Shown: positions 33,731-43,142 of the stretch, piece after piece
Layout: each line of letters starts with the position of its first letter
How positions within the stretch are numbered: the stretch's first letter is position 1
From: Beijerinckia indica subsp. indica ATCC 9039
GTDB taxonomy: Bacteria > Pseudomonadota > Alphaproteobacteria > Rhizobiales > Beijerinckiaceae
DNA length: 64,000 bases
Reading direction: 5' to 3'
Assembly: GCF_000019845.1 (NCBI RefSeq)
Contig: NC_010581.1
Coordinates: 3,291,501-3,355,500, forward strand
The notes under the pieces: model-generated
What the model saw: only the letters and a program-made list of their open reading frames with translations
The model's database searches: none
Told to the model about the DNA's origin: nothing
Position numbers and translations under genes: made by a program

Positions 33731-36055
33731 TCAAATCGCCAATTGATCGCCGATCGGCATCTGGCGCAGGCGTTTGCCGGTCGCGGCAAAAATCGCATTG
33801 CAAAGAGCCGGCGCGAAGGGCGGCACGCCCGGTTCGCCGACGCCACCGGGCGGCACATCGAATCCCTTGTCAACGATATGCGTATGGGTCACGCCCGGCG
33901 CTTCGTCGATTCGCACCACGCGGAAATCGTCGAAATTGGCCTGTTCCGCACGGCCGTTTTTGAAGGTCAAAGCGCCATATTTGGCAAGGCTTAGGCCCAT
34001 GACAGCCGCGCCTTCCGTCTGCGAGCGGATGCGCTCGGGATTGACGAAAGCCCCGCAATCAACAGCCGTATCGACACGCGGCACGGTGAAATTGCCTTTC
34101 TCATCCACCGCGACTTCCACCACCGTCGCAATATAACTGACGAAACTGCGATGGACGGCAATGCCAAGGCCGTGGCCCTTTGGCAATGGGCGTCCCCATC
34201 CAGCCTTTTCGGCCACGAGTTCGACGACATGACGCAGGCGCCCGGTGTCAATCGGATAGGATTCGAAGGGCTCACCATAATCCCAGAACCCTTGTGCTGT
34301 CGCCCGCGGGTCGACGATCCGCGCCGGCCCGATCAGTTCGAGCAAGAAGTCCTTGGGATCGCGGCCGAGCGCATGGGCGAGTTCGGCGGTAAAGCTTTGC
34401 ACCGCGAAACCATGCGGAATGTTCGAAACCGAGCGGAACCAGCCGATCCGCGTATGCGCCGCCGCCTCGCCATTCTCGCAACGGATATTCGGAATGGCAT
34501 AGGGCAGATCGGTGAAGCCCATGCCAAGTTCGATCGGAATTTCATGCTTTTGCCCAGGGCCGAACGTCGAGCCAATGGAAGGCGCGACGCTGCGATGGCG
34601 CCAGGCCGTGACCTTGCCTTGCGCATCGACCGCCGCTTCGAGATGTTCAGCCGAGACCGTATGATAGAAATCGTGCTGGACATCATCCTCGCGCGTCCAA
34701 ACAACCTTGACCGGCACTCCGAGATCACGCGAGAGCAAGGCCGCTTCCAAGGCATAATCGCATTTCGATTTACGACCAAAACCACCGCCGAGCAGCGTGA
34801 CATTGACCTTCACCGCTTCCGGAGGCAGGCCTAACGTCTTCACCAGTTCCTCGAATGTGTTGCCGGGGCTCTGCACCGGCGCCCAGACCTCGCATTTGCC
34901 ATTGGCGACAAGTGCCGTGGCACAGGGCGGCTCCATCGTGACATGGGCAAGATGCGGCAGATAATAATCGGCCGAGACTACTTTCGCGGCGCTTTTAAAA
35001 GCCGCCTCCACATCGCCGTCATTGCGCACGACAAGCCCAGGCTTTTGCGCCGTGGCGGTCAATTCCTTCTGATAGAGTTCGGAATCGTAAGAGGCGTTTG
35101 GACCGTCGTCCCAGGTCACTTTCAAGGCTTCGCGCCCCTTGATCGCCGAGCCGGTATTGCGGGCGATCACGGCGACGCCGCCGAGCGGTTGGAATTTTGA
35201 GGGCCAGGGCCAGCCCTGGACTTCCAAAACCTTTTCGACACCCGGCACTTTCAGGGTTTCCGTCGCATCGAAGGAGACAAGCTTACCGCCGACGACAGGG
35301 GGCCGGGTAATGACGGCATATTTCATCCCCGGCAGGCGCGTATCAATGCCATAAGAGGCGTGGCCGGTGGTGATATTATGCAGATCGACCATGCCGATCT
35401 GGCCTTTGCCGATATAGCGGAATTCGGCTTGTGTCTTGAGCGTCAGGCTTTCCGCCGGCGGCACCGGAATTTTGGCAAGATCATCGGCCAGGTCGCCATA
35501 GGACAGGCGGCGTGACGACGACACATGCAGGACTTGATGATTCTCCGCGCGGACCTCGCTCACCGGCACGTTCCAGCGCTTGGCGGCTGCGGCCACCAGC
35601 ATGGCGCGCATGGCGGCGCCCACCTGGCGCATCGGCGTCAGGAAATGCCGAACACTGCGCGAGCCATCAGTATCCTGATTGCCGAAATGGGCTTCGTCAC
35701 CATAGCCCTGTTGGATAGTGACCCGGTTCCAGTCAGCCTCCAATTCGTCGGCAATGATCATCGGCAGGCTGGTGCGCGCCGCGCCCGTTCCCATTTCGGC
35801 GCGTGCGGCAATGATCGTGACCTTGCCGGAGCTATCAATGGTAATGAACACATGAGGATCATTGACCGTGCCATGCGGCATGGCATCCGCGCCCGTCTTC
35901 AGCACGGCAGCGGAGGCGGGTTCGGGCAGGACTTTTGCCGCTAGAACGAAACCGCCAGCAGCCAAAATGCTCCGCAAAAAGTCGCGGCGGCCGAGATCGT
36001 GCTGCTCGCCACGGGGGGAGTTTTTATCGGCGAGAGTTTTATCGACAAAGCCCAT
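33731..36055 (-). CDS. Molybdopterin-binding subunit of a xanthine-dehydrogenase-family enzyme (IorB-like)
   Basis: This 774-residue Mo-cofactor subunit resembles isoquinoline 1-oxidoreductase beta and membrane aldehyde dehydrogenases. An N-terminal twin-arginine motif (GRRDFLRSILAAGGFVLAA) predicts Tat export of the folded enzyme. Family motifs include GGGFGRKSKCDYA, RAEMGTGAARTSLPMI and the C-terminal GVGEPGVPPFAPALCNAIFA, where the conserved active-site Glu lies. The start ATG 36055 lies one base after the stop of the iron-sulfur subunit gene, so the two are coupled. The natural substrate (aldehyde or N-heterocycle) cannot be read from sequence. There is no FAD subunit, as in the IorAB type. 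Confidence 0.9.
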   Translation of the reverse strand: MGFVDKTLADKNSPRGEQHDLGRRDFLRSILAAGGFVLAAKVLPEPASAAVLKTGADAMPHGTVNDPHVFITIDSSGKVTIIAARAEMGTGAARTSLPMIIADELEADWNRVTIQQGYGDEAHFGNQDTDGSRSVRHFLTPMRQVGAAMRAMLVAAAAKRWNVPVSEVRAENHQVLHVSSSRRLSYGDLADDLAKIPVPPAESLTLKTQAEFRYIGKGQIGMVDLHNITTGHASYGIDTRLPGMKYAVITRPPVVGGKLVSFDATETLKVPGVEKVLEVQGWPWPSKFQPLGGVAVIARNTGSAIKGREALKVTWDDGPNASYDSELYQKELTATAQKPGLVVRNDGDVEAAFKSAAKVVSADYYLPHLAHVTMEPPCATALVANGKCEVWAPVQSPGNTFEELVKTLGLPPEAVKVNVTLLGGGFGRKSKCDYALEAALLSRDLGVPVKVVWTREDDVQHDFYHTVSAEHLEAAVDAQGKVTAWRHRSVAPSIGSTFGPGQKHEIPIELGMGFTDLPYAIPNIRCENGEAAAHTRIGWFRSVSNIPHGFAVQSFTAELAHALGRDPKDFLLELIGPARIVDPRATAQGFWDYGEPFESYPIDTGRLRHVVELVAEKAGWGRPLPKGHGLGIAVHRSFVSYIATVVEVAVDEKGNFTVPRVDTAVDCGAFVNPERIRSQTEGAAVMGLSLAKYGALTFKNGRAEQANFDDFRVVRIDEAPGVTHTHIVDKGFDVPPGGVGEPGVPPFAPALCNAIFAATGKRLRQMPIGDQLAI

Positions 36056-36056
36056 A

Positions 36057-36509
36057 TCAGACCCCCGTGCTGGCAAGGTGGACCGCCGCTTCAATGCGCT
36101 GATAACAGCCACAGCGGCAGATATTGCCGGACATCGCGCCATGGATGTCTTCTTGGGTCGGATTCGGCGTCTTGGCGAGAAAGGCCGCTGCCTGCATGAT
36201 CTGACCGGCTTGGCAATAACCGCATTGCGGGACATTGAGCTGGCGCCAGGCCCTTTGAACGGGGTGGTTACCCTGCGGATCGAGCCCTTCGATCGTCACG
36301 ACCTCGTGACCTTGCGCATCGCTCACTTGCAGAGTGCAGGCGCGTTGCGCCTCACCATCAATGTGAACGGTGCAAGAACCGCATAATCCCGCGCCACAAC
36401 CGAATTTCGTGCCGGTCAGGCCCAATTCATCACGCAGCACCCAGAGCAAGGGGATCGTCGGGTCGCCGTCATAGGACCATTCCCGCCCATTGATTTGGAG
36501 CTTGATCAT
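36057..36509 (-). CDS. 2Fe-2S subunit of a molybdenum hydroxylase (IorA-like)
   Basis: This 150-residue ferredoxin subunit carries two iron-sulfur clusters: the plant-type motif CGAGLCGSC (plus Cys further on) and the helical-domain motif CGYCQAG with CRCGCY. It transfers electrons from the Mo site, probably to a membrane cytochrome. It lacks a signal peptide and so would be co-exported with the Tat-bearing large subunit. It is the first gene of the two-gene operon. XdhC/MocA maturation genes lie at 15.7-17.5 kb. Confidence 0.92.
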   Translation of the reverse strand: MIKLQINGREWSYDGDPTIPLLWVLRDELGLTGTKFGCGAGLCGSCTVHIDGEAQRACTLQVSDAQGHEVVTIEGLDPQGNHPVQRAWRQLNVPQCGYCQAGQIMQAAAFLAKTPNPTQEDIHGAMSGNICRCGCYQRIEAAVHLASTGV

Positions 36510-36937
36510 GCAAGGCCTCCCACCTATACTTATTGATATATTGCTAAAACGTACGTTCTATACATTCGACTTAGAATCGTGTTTCAGTTTACCAAAGGAA
36601 TAGTTGAATTCAAAAGGACAGACCAAGGCACAGCGTGCGAAGCCGCATCGAATGCGTGCGCTCATTTCAAAAGACATGATTGTTTTATCAGAGAATTAAT
36701 CGGTCAGGGCCGACCCCAGAAGGATGATTTTAACGTCAACAATTTGTTTTGATGAGACGCTTCTTCAAAAAAACTCATCAATCACTTGTCAGACGGGCGT
36801 CCCCTAACAGCGGCGCCTCTCGCTATTTTACAGCGCACCGCTCTAGCCACTGCCCAGAACATTAAAAAATAGATATTTGTCTAGCTTTCGCAAACGCGGC
36901 ATGGTCGCGCCACTTTTGACTGGGGAGCATAGAGGGA
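36510..36937. other. Gap between divergent Mo-hydroxylase and efflux operons
   Basis: These 428 bases are AT-richer than the flanks. They should contain the promoters of both divergent operons. No regulator gene or clear palindrome was recognised. Confidence 0.4.
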
Positions 36938-38533
36938 ATGTCCATAGCATGGCGCCGGATGGAGCTTCGCGTCTCCCCGGCATGCAAGGTCGCCCTTCGG
37001 CGGCCATCGGGCTGCAGCCTCTTTGCCCTTATCCAGTCCGCCATCATTTTGTCCGGCTGCGTCCCGTCCTCGGAGATGCCCGACCTCATGATGGGCATAC
37101 CCGCGACCTATCGCCAAGATGGGCCGGGCGAGCGCAAAAATCTGCCACCGGATGAATGGTGGCGTGACTTTCGTTCCTCGGAGTTGAATGGCTTCATGAG
37201 CGAAGTGCCGACCGGCAATTTCGATGTGGCCGCCGCGATCGCCCGGATCGTGCAGGCGGATGCGGCAGCGCATATTGCCGGGACGGCGCTGCTGCCGACG
37301 ATGACCGCCAACGATACCGTGACGCGCTCGAAATTCGCTAATCTTAACAATACGAATGTCAACTCGGTCACTTCAAACGCCTCGAATACGGCGCGCACCG
37401 TCATCGTCACCAATCTGCAGGCAAGCTACATTCTCGATCTGTGGGGCATGAACCGGGCGAAATTGCAGGCCGCCGAGGAAACCTCCAATTACAACCGCTG
37501 GGAACGCGATGTCGTCGCGCTGACCGCGTATGGCACGACGGGAACGACTTATCTCGCAGTCCTCGGCGCGCGCGATCGTATCAATAATCAAAACGACAAT
37601 CTGAAGGCCGCATCAAGAATCTTGAAGCTCATCCAGGATCGGGTGAAATTCGGCACGGCCAACGCGCTCAATCTGGCGCAGCAGGAAGCCCTGGTCGCCA
37701 ATATTCGCGCAGCGATCCCGCCGCTGCAATTGACCGGCGACCAGAATCTCGTCGCGCTTGGTCTGCTCGTCGGCCGGGTCCCCGAAAGCATCGTCATCAA
37801 AGGCAATAGTCTGCACGACGTGACCATGCCGAAGATCGCGCCGGGGCTGCCCTCGGAAGTGCTCACGCAGCGTCCCGACGTGCAGGCGGCCGAGGCCCAG
37901 CTCGCCTCGGCTCATGCCAGCGTGGTCGCCGCGCGCGCCGCCTTTTTCCCGCAGATCCAGCTCACTGGGGAGGGCGGCTTCCAGAGTCTCGCGCTCAAAA
38001 CGCTGTTCCAGCCTTCCGCTGGCCTCTATTCCTTGGCAGCGGGCCTCACCCAACCCATCTTCGACGCAGGTCTATTGCAAGGCGATTACGATCAGGCGAA
38101 AGCGCGGCAGGAGGAATTGCTGGCGGATTATCGCAAGTCCATCGTTTCCGCCTTTACCGATGTGGAAAAGGCCTTGATCAGCATTCGCAACCTTCGCCGC
38201 CAGGAAGTTTTGCTCGGCGAATCCCTGGCGGCCTCGCAGCGCGCTCTTGATCTCGCGGAAGATCAGCTTCGTGCCGGCACCGTTGATTATACGACCGTGC
38301 TGCAAGCGCAACAAACCTTGTTCACGACCCGGGATACCTTATCCCAGACTCGTCTCGCTCTCTTACAGGCCGGCGTTGCCCTTTATCAAGCCTTGGGCGG
38401 AGGGTGGCCGCAGAGCCAGGCGCCGGCCCAAAACAGTCAACGCGACGGCCGAGGAATGGAGAAGAAGGCGGCGGAGCATGAGACGAAAACCGCTCAGGCG
38501 GAGCCACGCGAGACGGTGGGAGCGAAACCATGA
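36938..38533 (+). CDS. RND efflux outer-membrane lipoprotein, NodT family
   Basis: This TolC-like channel of the NodT family is 531 residues. The N-terminal membrane segment ends in a lipobox (IILSGC, Cys41), predicting an outer-membrane lipoprotein. Two outer-membrane-efflux (OEP) repeats follow, with LTQRPDVQAAEAQLASAH and FPQIQLTGEGGF. It is the first gene of a four-gene operon and overlaps the adaptor gene by four bases. The C-terminal 40 residues are charged and extra to the fold. The exact start is uncertain (ATG 36938 or 36959). Confidence 0.9.
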   Translation: MSIAWRRMELRVSPACKVALRRPSGCSLFALIQSAIILSGCVPSSEMPDLMMGIPATYRQDGPGERKNLPPDEWWRDFRSSELNGFMSEVPTGNFDVAAAIARIVQADAAAHIAGTALLPTMTANDTVTRSKFANLNNTNVNSVTSNASNTARTVIVTNLQASYILDLWGMNRAKLQAAEETSNYNRWERDVVALTAYGTTGTTYLAVLGARDRINNQNDNLKAASRILKLIQDRVKFGTANALNLAQQEALVANIRAAIPPLQLTGDQNLVALGLLVGRVPESIVIKGNSLHDVTMPKIAPGLPSEVLTQRPDVQAAEAQLASAHASVVAARAAFFPQIQLTGEGGFQSLALKTLFQPSAGLYSLAAGLTQPIFDAGLLQGDYDQAKARQEELLADYRKSIVSAFTDVEKALISIRNLRRQEVLLGESLAASQRALDLAEDQLRAGTVDYTTVLQAQQTLFTTRDTLSQTRLALLQAGVALYQALGGGWPQSQAPAQNSQRDGRGMEKKAAEHETKTAQAEPRETVGAKP

Positions 38534-39909
38534 AAAAATTCTTGCGTAGCCTTTTCTGGTTGGCCGCCATCGTCGGCGCCCTGGTCTTGCTTTCGCCGGT
38601 CGTCACCAATCGGTTTACTCAGCAGCAAGCCACGCCCGATAGCACACAGCAATCCTCCTCACGCCATTCTCGTCGAGCCAATGGCAGCGGCACCGGCATT
38701 CCCGTCCTGAGCGCTCCGGTCCTGACACGCGACGTGCCTGTCTATATCGACGGCGTTGGCTCCGGCCGTGCCTGGAATTCCGTTCTTGTCCGTTCGCAGG
38801 TCGATGGCGTCATGCTCAAGCTCTTCTTCAACGAAGGGCAAATGGTCAAGGCCGGCGACATGCTGGCGAAGATCGATCCCTCTCTTTATCAGGCGCAATA
38901 TGATCAGGTGGTCGCCAAGAAGGGACAGGACGAAGCGACACTTGCCAATGCCAAGCTCGATCTACAACGTTATCAGGGACTGGCCACCACAAATGCCGTG
39001 ACGAAGCAACAACTCGATACGCAGCGCGCCACGGTGGCCCAAAATGAAGCCCTGGTACAATATGACACCGCGGCCATCGCCAGCGCCCGGACCACCTTGA
39101 ACTATACCGACATCCGTTCGCCGATCGATGGACGCACCGGCCTGCGCAACGTCGATGCCGGTAATCTCGTCCATGCCTCGGATACGAGCGGCATCGTCAC
39201 GGTCGCGCAGATTCAGCCGATCGCCATCATCTTCACGGTCCCGCAGCAGCAATTGGAGCGGATCAACACCGCCATTGCTCATGGGGCGGGTGATCTCCTG
39301 GTGGAAGCGCTCGACAATAGCGGCACGAGCGTCATCGATACCGGCGTGCTTTCAGTCGTCAATAATACCATCGATCAAACGACCGGTACGGTGCAACTCA
39401 AGGCACGCTTCCCCAATAAGGATCTGCAAATCTGGCCCGGCGCCTTCATCAATGTGAGGCTGCGTGTCGAAACCCTGAAACAAGCCCTCGTTGTGCCGGC
39501 CTCCGCGCTGCAACGCGGACCGACTGGGTCCTTCGTCTATCTGCTTCAGGACGATAAAGCCGTGGTCCGCCCCATCACCGTGGGACAGCAGGATGATCAA
39601 CAAGCAGTGGTGACAGCCGGACTTGCAGCGGGCGACCACGTCGTGACGTCGGGTTTCGCGCGGCTGACCAACGGTGCCCAGGTCAATGCAGCCGAGGATC
39701 CATCCATCAGCGCGTCCGACCCCGCCCTGCATCAAATCACCGCCATGCCGCCGCGCGGGCATCAGGGGAGAAGCAGTATCCCCCGTGTCTCTGGAGAGTC
39801 CACCAGTCCTTCCGCTAGTTCTGCCATCGCGGGCAGCGCGCCGGAAGAAACAGCGGCGAGCACAGCCCCAACAGCGATACAGGGCAAACCCAAGAGCGCG
39901 ACCCAATGA
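38530..39909 (+). CDS. RND efflux periplasmic adaptor (HlyD/AcrA family)
   Basis: This 459-residue membrane-fusion protein links the RND pumps to the outer-membrane channel. It has an N-terminal anchor at about 8-25. A biotinyl-lipoyl hairpin follows (VRSQVDGVMLKLFFNEGQMV, AGDMLAKIDPSLYQAQ), a coiled-coil hairpin, and a beta-barrel domain with YTDIRSPIDGRTGLRNVDAG. It resembles MdtA. The stop overlaps the first RND gene by four bases. The Ser/Ala-rich C-terminal extension of about 60 residues is unusual in length. Confidence 0.92.
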   Translation: MKKFLRSLFWLAAIVGALVLLSPVVTNRFTQQQATPDSTQQSSSRHSRRANGSGTGIPVLSAPVLTRDVPVYIDGVGSGRAWNSVLVRSQVDGVMLKLFFNEGQMVKAGDMLAKIDPSLYQAQYDQVVAKKGQDEATLANAKLDLQRYQGLATTNAVTKQQLDTQRATVAQNEALVQYDTAAIASARTTLNYTDIRSPIDGRTGLRNVDAGNLVHASDTSGIVTVAQIQPIAIIFTVPQQQLERINTAIAHGAGDLLVEALDNSGTSVIDTGVLSVVNNTIDQTTGTVQLKARFPNKDLQIWPGAFINVRLRVETLKQALVVPASALQRGPTGSFVYLLQDDKAVVRPITVGQQDDQQAVVTAGLAAGDHVVTSGFARLTNGAQVNAAEDPSISASDPALHQITAMPPRGHQGRSSIPRVSGESTSPSASSAIAGSAPEETAASTAPTAIQGKPKSATQ

Positions 39910-42900
39910 ACATATCCGCCCTCTTCATCGAAAGGCCGGTCGCGACATCTCTCCTCGCCGTAGCAGCCCTGCTGACAGGTCTCCTCGGCTATCTCTTTCT
40001 TCCCGTATCGGCTTTGCCCCAGGTCGATTTTCCGACGATCCAGGTCACCACCCAATTGCCGGGCGCCGATCCCGATACAATGGCCATGCTGGTGACCGCG
40101 CCGCTCGAGCGTCAGCTCGGCCAGATTCCCTCACTGCAGCGGATGAGTTCATCGAGCGGCTTCGGCCTGTCGCAGATCACCCTGCAATTCGTCCTCGACC
40201 GCGACATTGACGGTGCCGCGCAGGATGTCCAGGCGGCGATCAACGCGGCCAATTCGACCCTGCCGAAAAACCTGCCCTATCCACCGGTCTATTCCAAGGT
40301 CAATCCCGCCGCCAGCGCCATCGTGACCCTGGCGTTGACCTCCGACACGGTGTCGATCCGTCAGCTCGCCGATCTCGGCGATACGCTGATCGCGCAAAGG
40401 CTCAGCCAATTGACCGGCGTCGGCCATGTCGGCATTCAAGGAAATATGCGCCCGGCGATCCGCATACAGGCGGATTTCGCCCGGCTCGCCAATTATGGTC
40501 TCGGCCTTGAGGATCTGCGCACCGCGATCAGTAATTCCAATGTCGCTGGCGCCAAGGGTTCGCTCGATGGGCCGCAGCAATCCTATACACTCGCCTCGAA
40601 CGATCAATTGACCTCGGCTGACACCTATAAGGAAGTCGTCGTCACCTATCATAATAATGCGCCGGTTTTCGTCACCGATGTCGCCGATGTCGTCGAGGGC
40701 CTGGAAAACGACAAGGTCGCCGGCTGGCATCAGGGCAAGCCCGCGGTGGTCATCGACGTGCAGCGCCAGCCTGGCGCCAATATCGTCGAGACGGTCGCGA
40801 GGGTCAAAGCCGAGCTCACCCGGCTGCAGCAGATCCTGCCCTCCGGCGTCTCCATGACGATCGTGCATGATGGCACCGAGACGATCCGCGCTTCGATCGC
40901 CGATGTGCAATTCACTCTGGTGGTTTCCATCGTCCTCGTCGTGATCGTGGTTTTGTTCTTCCTGCGCACCGTCAGGGCGACGATCGTGGCCGGCGTCGCT
41001 CTGCCGTTGTCGCTCATCGCGACATTCGCGGTCATGTGGCTCTCGGGCTTCAGCCTCGACAATCTTTCGCTGATGGCCCTGACCATCGGGACCGGCTTCG
41101 TCATCGACGATGCCATCGTGATGATCGAGAATATCCACCGCTATATCGAGGATGGCGAGACGCCCCTCGCCGCCGCGCTGAAAGGCGCTAAGGAAATCGG
41201 TTTTACCGTCGTTTCGCTGACCATTTCCCTCATCGCGGTCTTTATCCCGCTTCTGTTCATGACCGGCATCGTCGGACGCATGTTCCGCGAATTCGCGCTG
41301 ACCCTGACGGTCGCCGTCGTCGTCTCGGCACTGGTTTCCCTGACCCTGACACCAATGATGTGCGGCCACCTCCTGCGCGCCGCGAAGATCGGTGAAACGG
41401 GCCATGCCGCCTCCGGCCTCACGGGACGGATCGACCGCTTCACCGATTGGGTGCTCGGTGGCTATCATAAAAGCCTGCTGGTCGTGCTGCGCCACCAGAC
41501 CCTGATGCTGATCCTCAGCACTGTGATCATGGCCGCCACCATCTGGCTCTATATCGTTATCCCGAAAGGCTTCCTGCCCGCCGAGGATACCGGTCTCATC
41601 ACGGCTATCGTCGAGGCCTCGCCGACCGTCTCCTTCGATGAAATGGGACGCTTGCAATCCAAAATCGTCGAGACGATCCGCGCCGATCCCGATGTCGCCG
41701 ATGTCGTCTCCGTCACCGGCGTCAGCATTCTCAACGCGACCCCCAATGCCGGCCATCTGACCATCGTCTTGCGCCCCCGCGAGTCGGGTCGCGCCAATGC
41801 GGCAGAAATCATCGACAGGCTGCGCACGAAATTTGCGCAAAACTCCGATGCGGTCCTCTATTTCCAGAATGTGCAGGACATCCAGATCACCACCCAGGCG
41901 AGCCGCGCGCAATATCAATATACGCTCACCGGCACCAGTCTGACGGACGTCATGCAATGGACCGACAAGCTCGTGCAGAAATTGCGCGAGAGCCCGATCC
42001 TGCGCGAGGTCGGCTCCGAGGCCCAGGAAGGCGGCTTGCAGGTCTTCGTCAATGTCAATCGCGAAAAGGCAGGACGCCTCGGCGTGTCGATGCAAAATGT
42101 CAATGACACGCTCTATGACGCCTTCGGTCAGAGACAAGTTTCGACCATTTACGCCCAGGCCAACCAATATCGCGTGATCATCGAGGCAAAGCCACAATAT
42201 CAGAACGATCCGCGCGTGCTCGACAGGCTCTATGTTCTGGCTGGCGCCTCGAATACGAATACGAACGCCTCATCGAACGCAACCGGCACAGTCACGACAG
42301 CCTCAGGCTTTTCCACCACGAACCAGGTGCCGCTCAGCACCTTTGCCAGCCTCGAGCGGAAGACCGCGCCTTTGTCGATCAGTCATATCGCGCAATTTCC
42401 CGCCGTGACGGTCAGCTTCAACCTGACGCGTGACGCCTCGCTCAGCGATGCGGTCGCGGTCGTCGAGGCGGCCCGGAGCGCCATCGGCATGCCGGATTCG
42501 ATCAGCGCGACCTATACGGGCGATGCCGCCGAATTCCAAAGCTCGCTCGCGGGCGAGCCCTGGCTCATCCTTGCCGCGGCGGTGACGATCTATATCGTCC
42601 TCGGCGTTCTCTATGAGAGCGCGATCCATCCGATCACCATCATGTCGACCCTTCCGTCGGCTGGCGTCGGCGCGCTCGTCGCCATGATGATCTTCCACAT
42701 GGATCTGTCGCTGATCGGGCTGATCGGCATCATCCTGCTCATGGGTATCGTTAAAAAGAATGCGATCATGATGATCGATTTTGCGCTGGAGGCCGAAAGG
42801 GTGGAGGGACTCAGTCCCTATGATTCCATCGTCAAGGCCTCGCTGCTGCGTTTTCGTCCGATCATGATGACGACGCTCGCCGCTCTGTTTGGTGCCCTGC

Positions 42901-43130
42901 CCCTGGCACTCAGCACCGGCACCGGTTCTGAACTGCGCAATCCGCTTGGCATTTCAATCATCGGCGGTTTGTTGTTCAGCCAATTGATCACTATTTATTC
43001 GACGCCCGTGATCTATCTCACCATGGAACGCATTCGGCTTTTCCTCACGGGGCGGCACAAACAGCAATCGCTTGACGCAAGCCTGGTCGCTCCTTTTGAG
43101 GCGCCGCAGCACAGCAAGGCCGCAGAGTAG
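39906..43130 (+). CDS. RND multidrug efflux permease (MdtB-like)
   Basis: This 1074-residue inner-membrane proton antiporter has twelve expected membrane spans. TM4 carries the proton-relay aspartates (VIDDAIVMIEN) and TM10 the matching Lys (VKKNAIMMIDF). The N-terminus FIERPVATSLLAVAALLTGL is typical of HAE1 pumps. A Ser/Asn/Thr-rich insert near residues 780-805 distinguishes it. It is 12 bases upstream of a second, related pump, as with MdtB and MdtC, which form a mixed trimer. Confidence 0.94.
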   Translation: MNISALFIERPVATSLLAVAALLTGLLGYLFLPVSALPQVDFPTIQVTTQLPGADPDTMAMLVTAPLERQLGQIPSLQRMSSSSGFGLSQITLQFVLDRDIDGAAQDVQAAINAANSTLPKNLPYPPVYSKVNPAASAIVTLALTSDTVSIRQLADLGDTLIAQRLSQLTGVGHVGIQGNMRPAIRIQADFARLANYGLGLEDLRTAISNSNVAGAKGSLDGPQQSYTLASNDQLTSADTYKEVVVTYHNNAPVFVTDVADVVEGLENDKVAGWHQGKPAVVIDVQRQPGANIVETVARVKAELTRLQQILPSGVSMTIVHDGTETIRASIADVQFTLVVSIVLVVIVVLFFLRTVRATIVAGVALPLSLIATFAVMWLSGFSLDNLSLMALTIGTGFVIDDAIVMIENIHRYIEDGETPLAAALKGAKEIGFTVVSLTISLIAVFIPLLFMTGIVGRMFREFALTLTVAVVVSALVSLTLTPMMCGHLLRAAKIGETGHAASGLTGRIDRFTDWVLGGYHKSLLVVLRHQTLMLILSTVIMAATIWLYIVIPKGFLPAEDTGLITAIVEASPTVSFDEMGRLQSKIVETIRADPDVADVVSVTGVSILNATPNAGHLTIVLRPRESGRANAAEIIDRLRTKFAQNSDAVLYFQNVQDIQITTQASRAQYQYTLTGTSLTDVMQWTDKLVQKLRESPILREVGSEAQEGGLQVFVNVNREKAGRLGVSMQNVNDTLYDAFGQRQVSTIYAQANQYRVIIEAKPQYQNDPRVLDRLYVLAGASNTNTNASSNATGTVTTASGFSTTNQVPLSTFASLERKTAPLSISHIAQFPAVTVSFNLTRDASLSDAVAVVEAARSAIGMPDSISATYTGDAAEFQSSLAGEPWLILAAAVTIYIVLGVLYESAIHPITIMSTLPSAGVGALVAMMIFHMDLSLIGLIGIILLMGIVKKNAIMMIDFALEAERVEGLSPYDSIVKASLLRFRPIMMTTLAALFGALPLALSTGTGSELRNPLGISIIGGLLFSQLITIYSTPVIYLTMERIRLFLTGRHKQQSLDASLVAPFEAPQHSKAAE

Positions 43131-43142
43131 GGAAGCGGAGCG

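Noticed and set aside
40149..42197. A 682-codon open frame on the reverse strand of the first RND permease gene
   Set aside because: It lies entirely antisense to a well-supported RND pump, has the Asp/His/Arg-rich composition typical of GC-rich mirror frames, and no recognisable motif.
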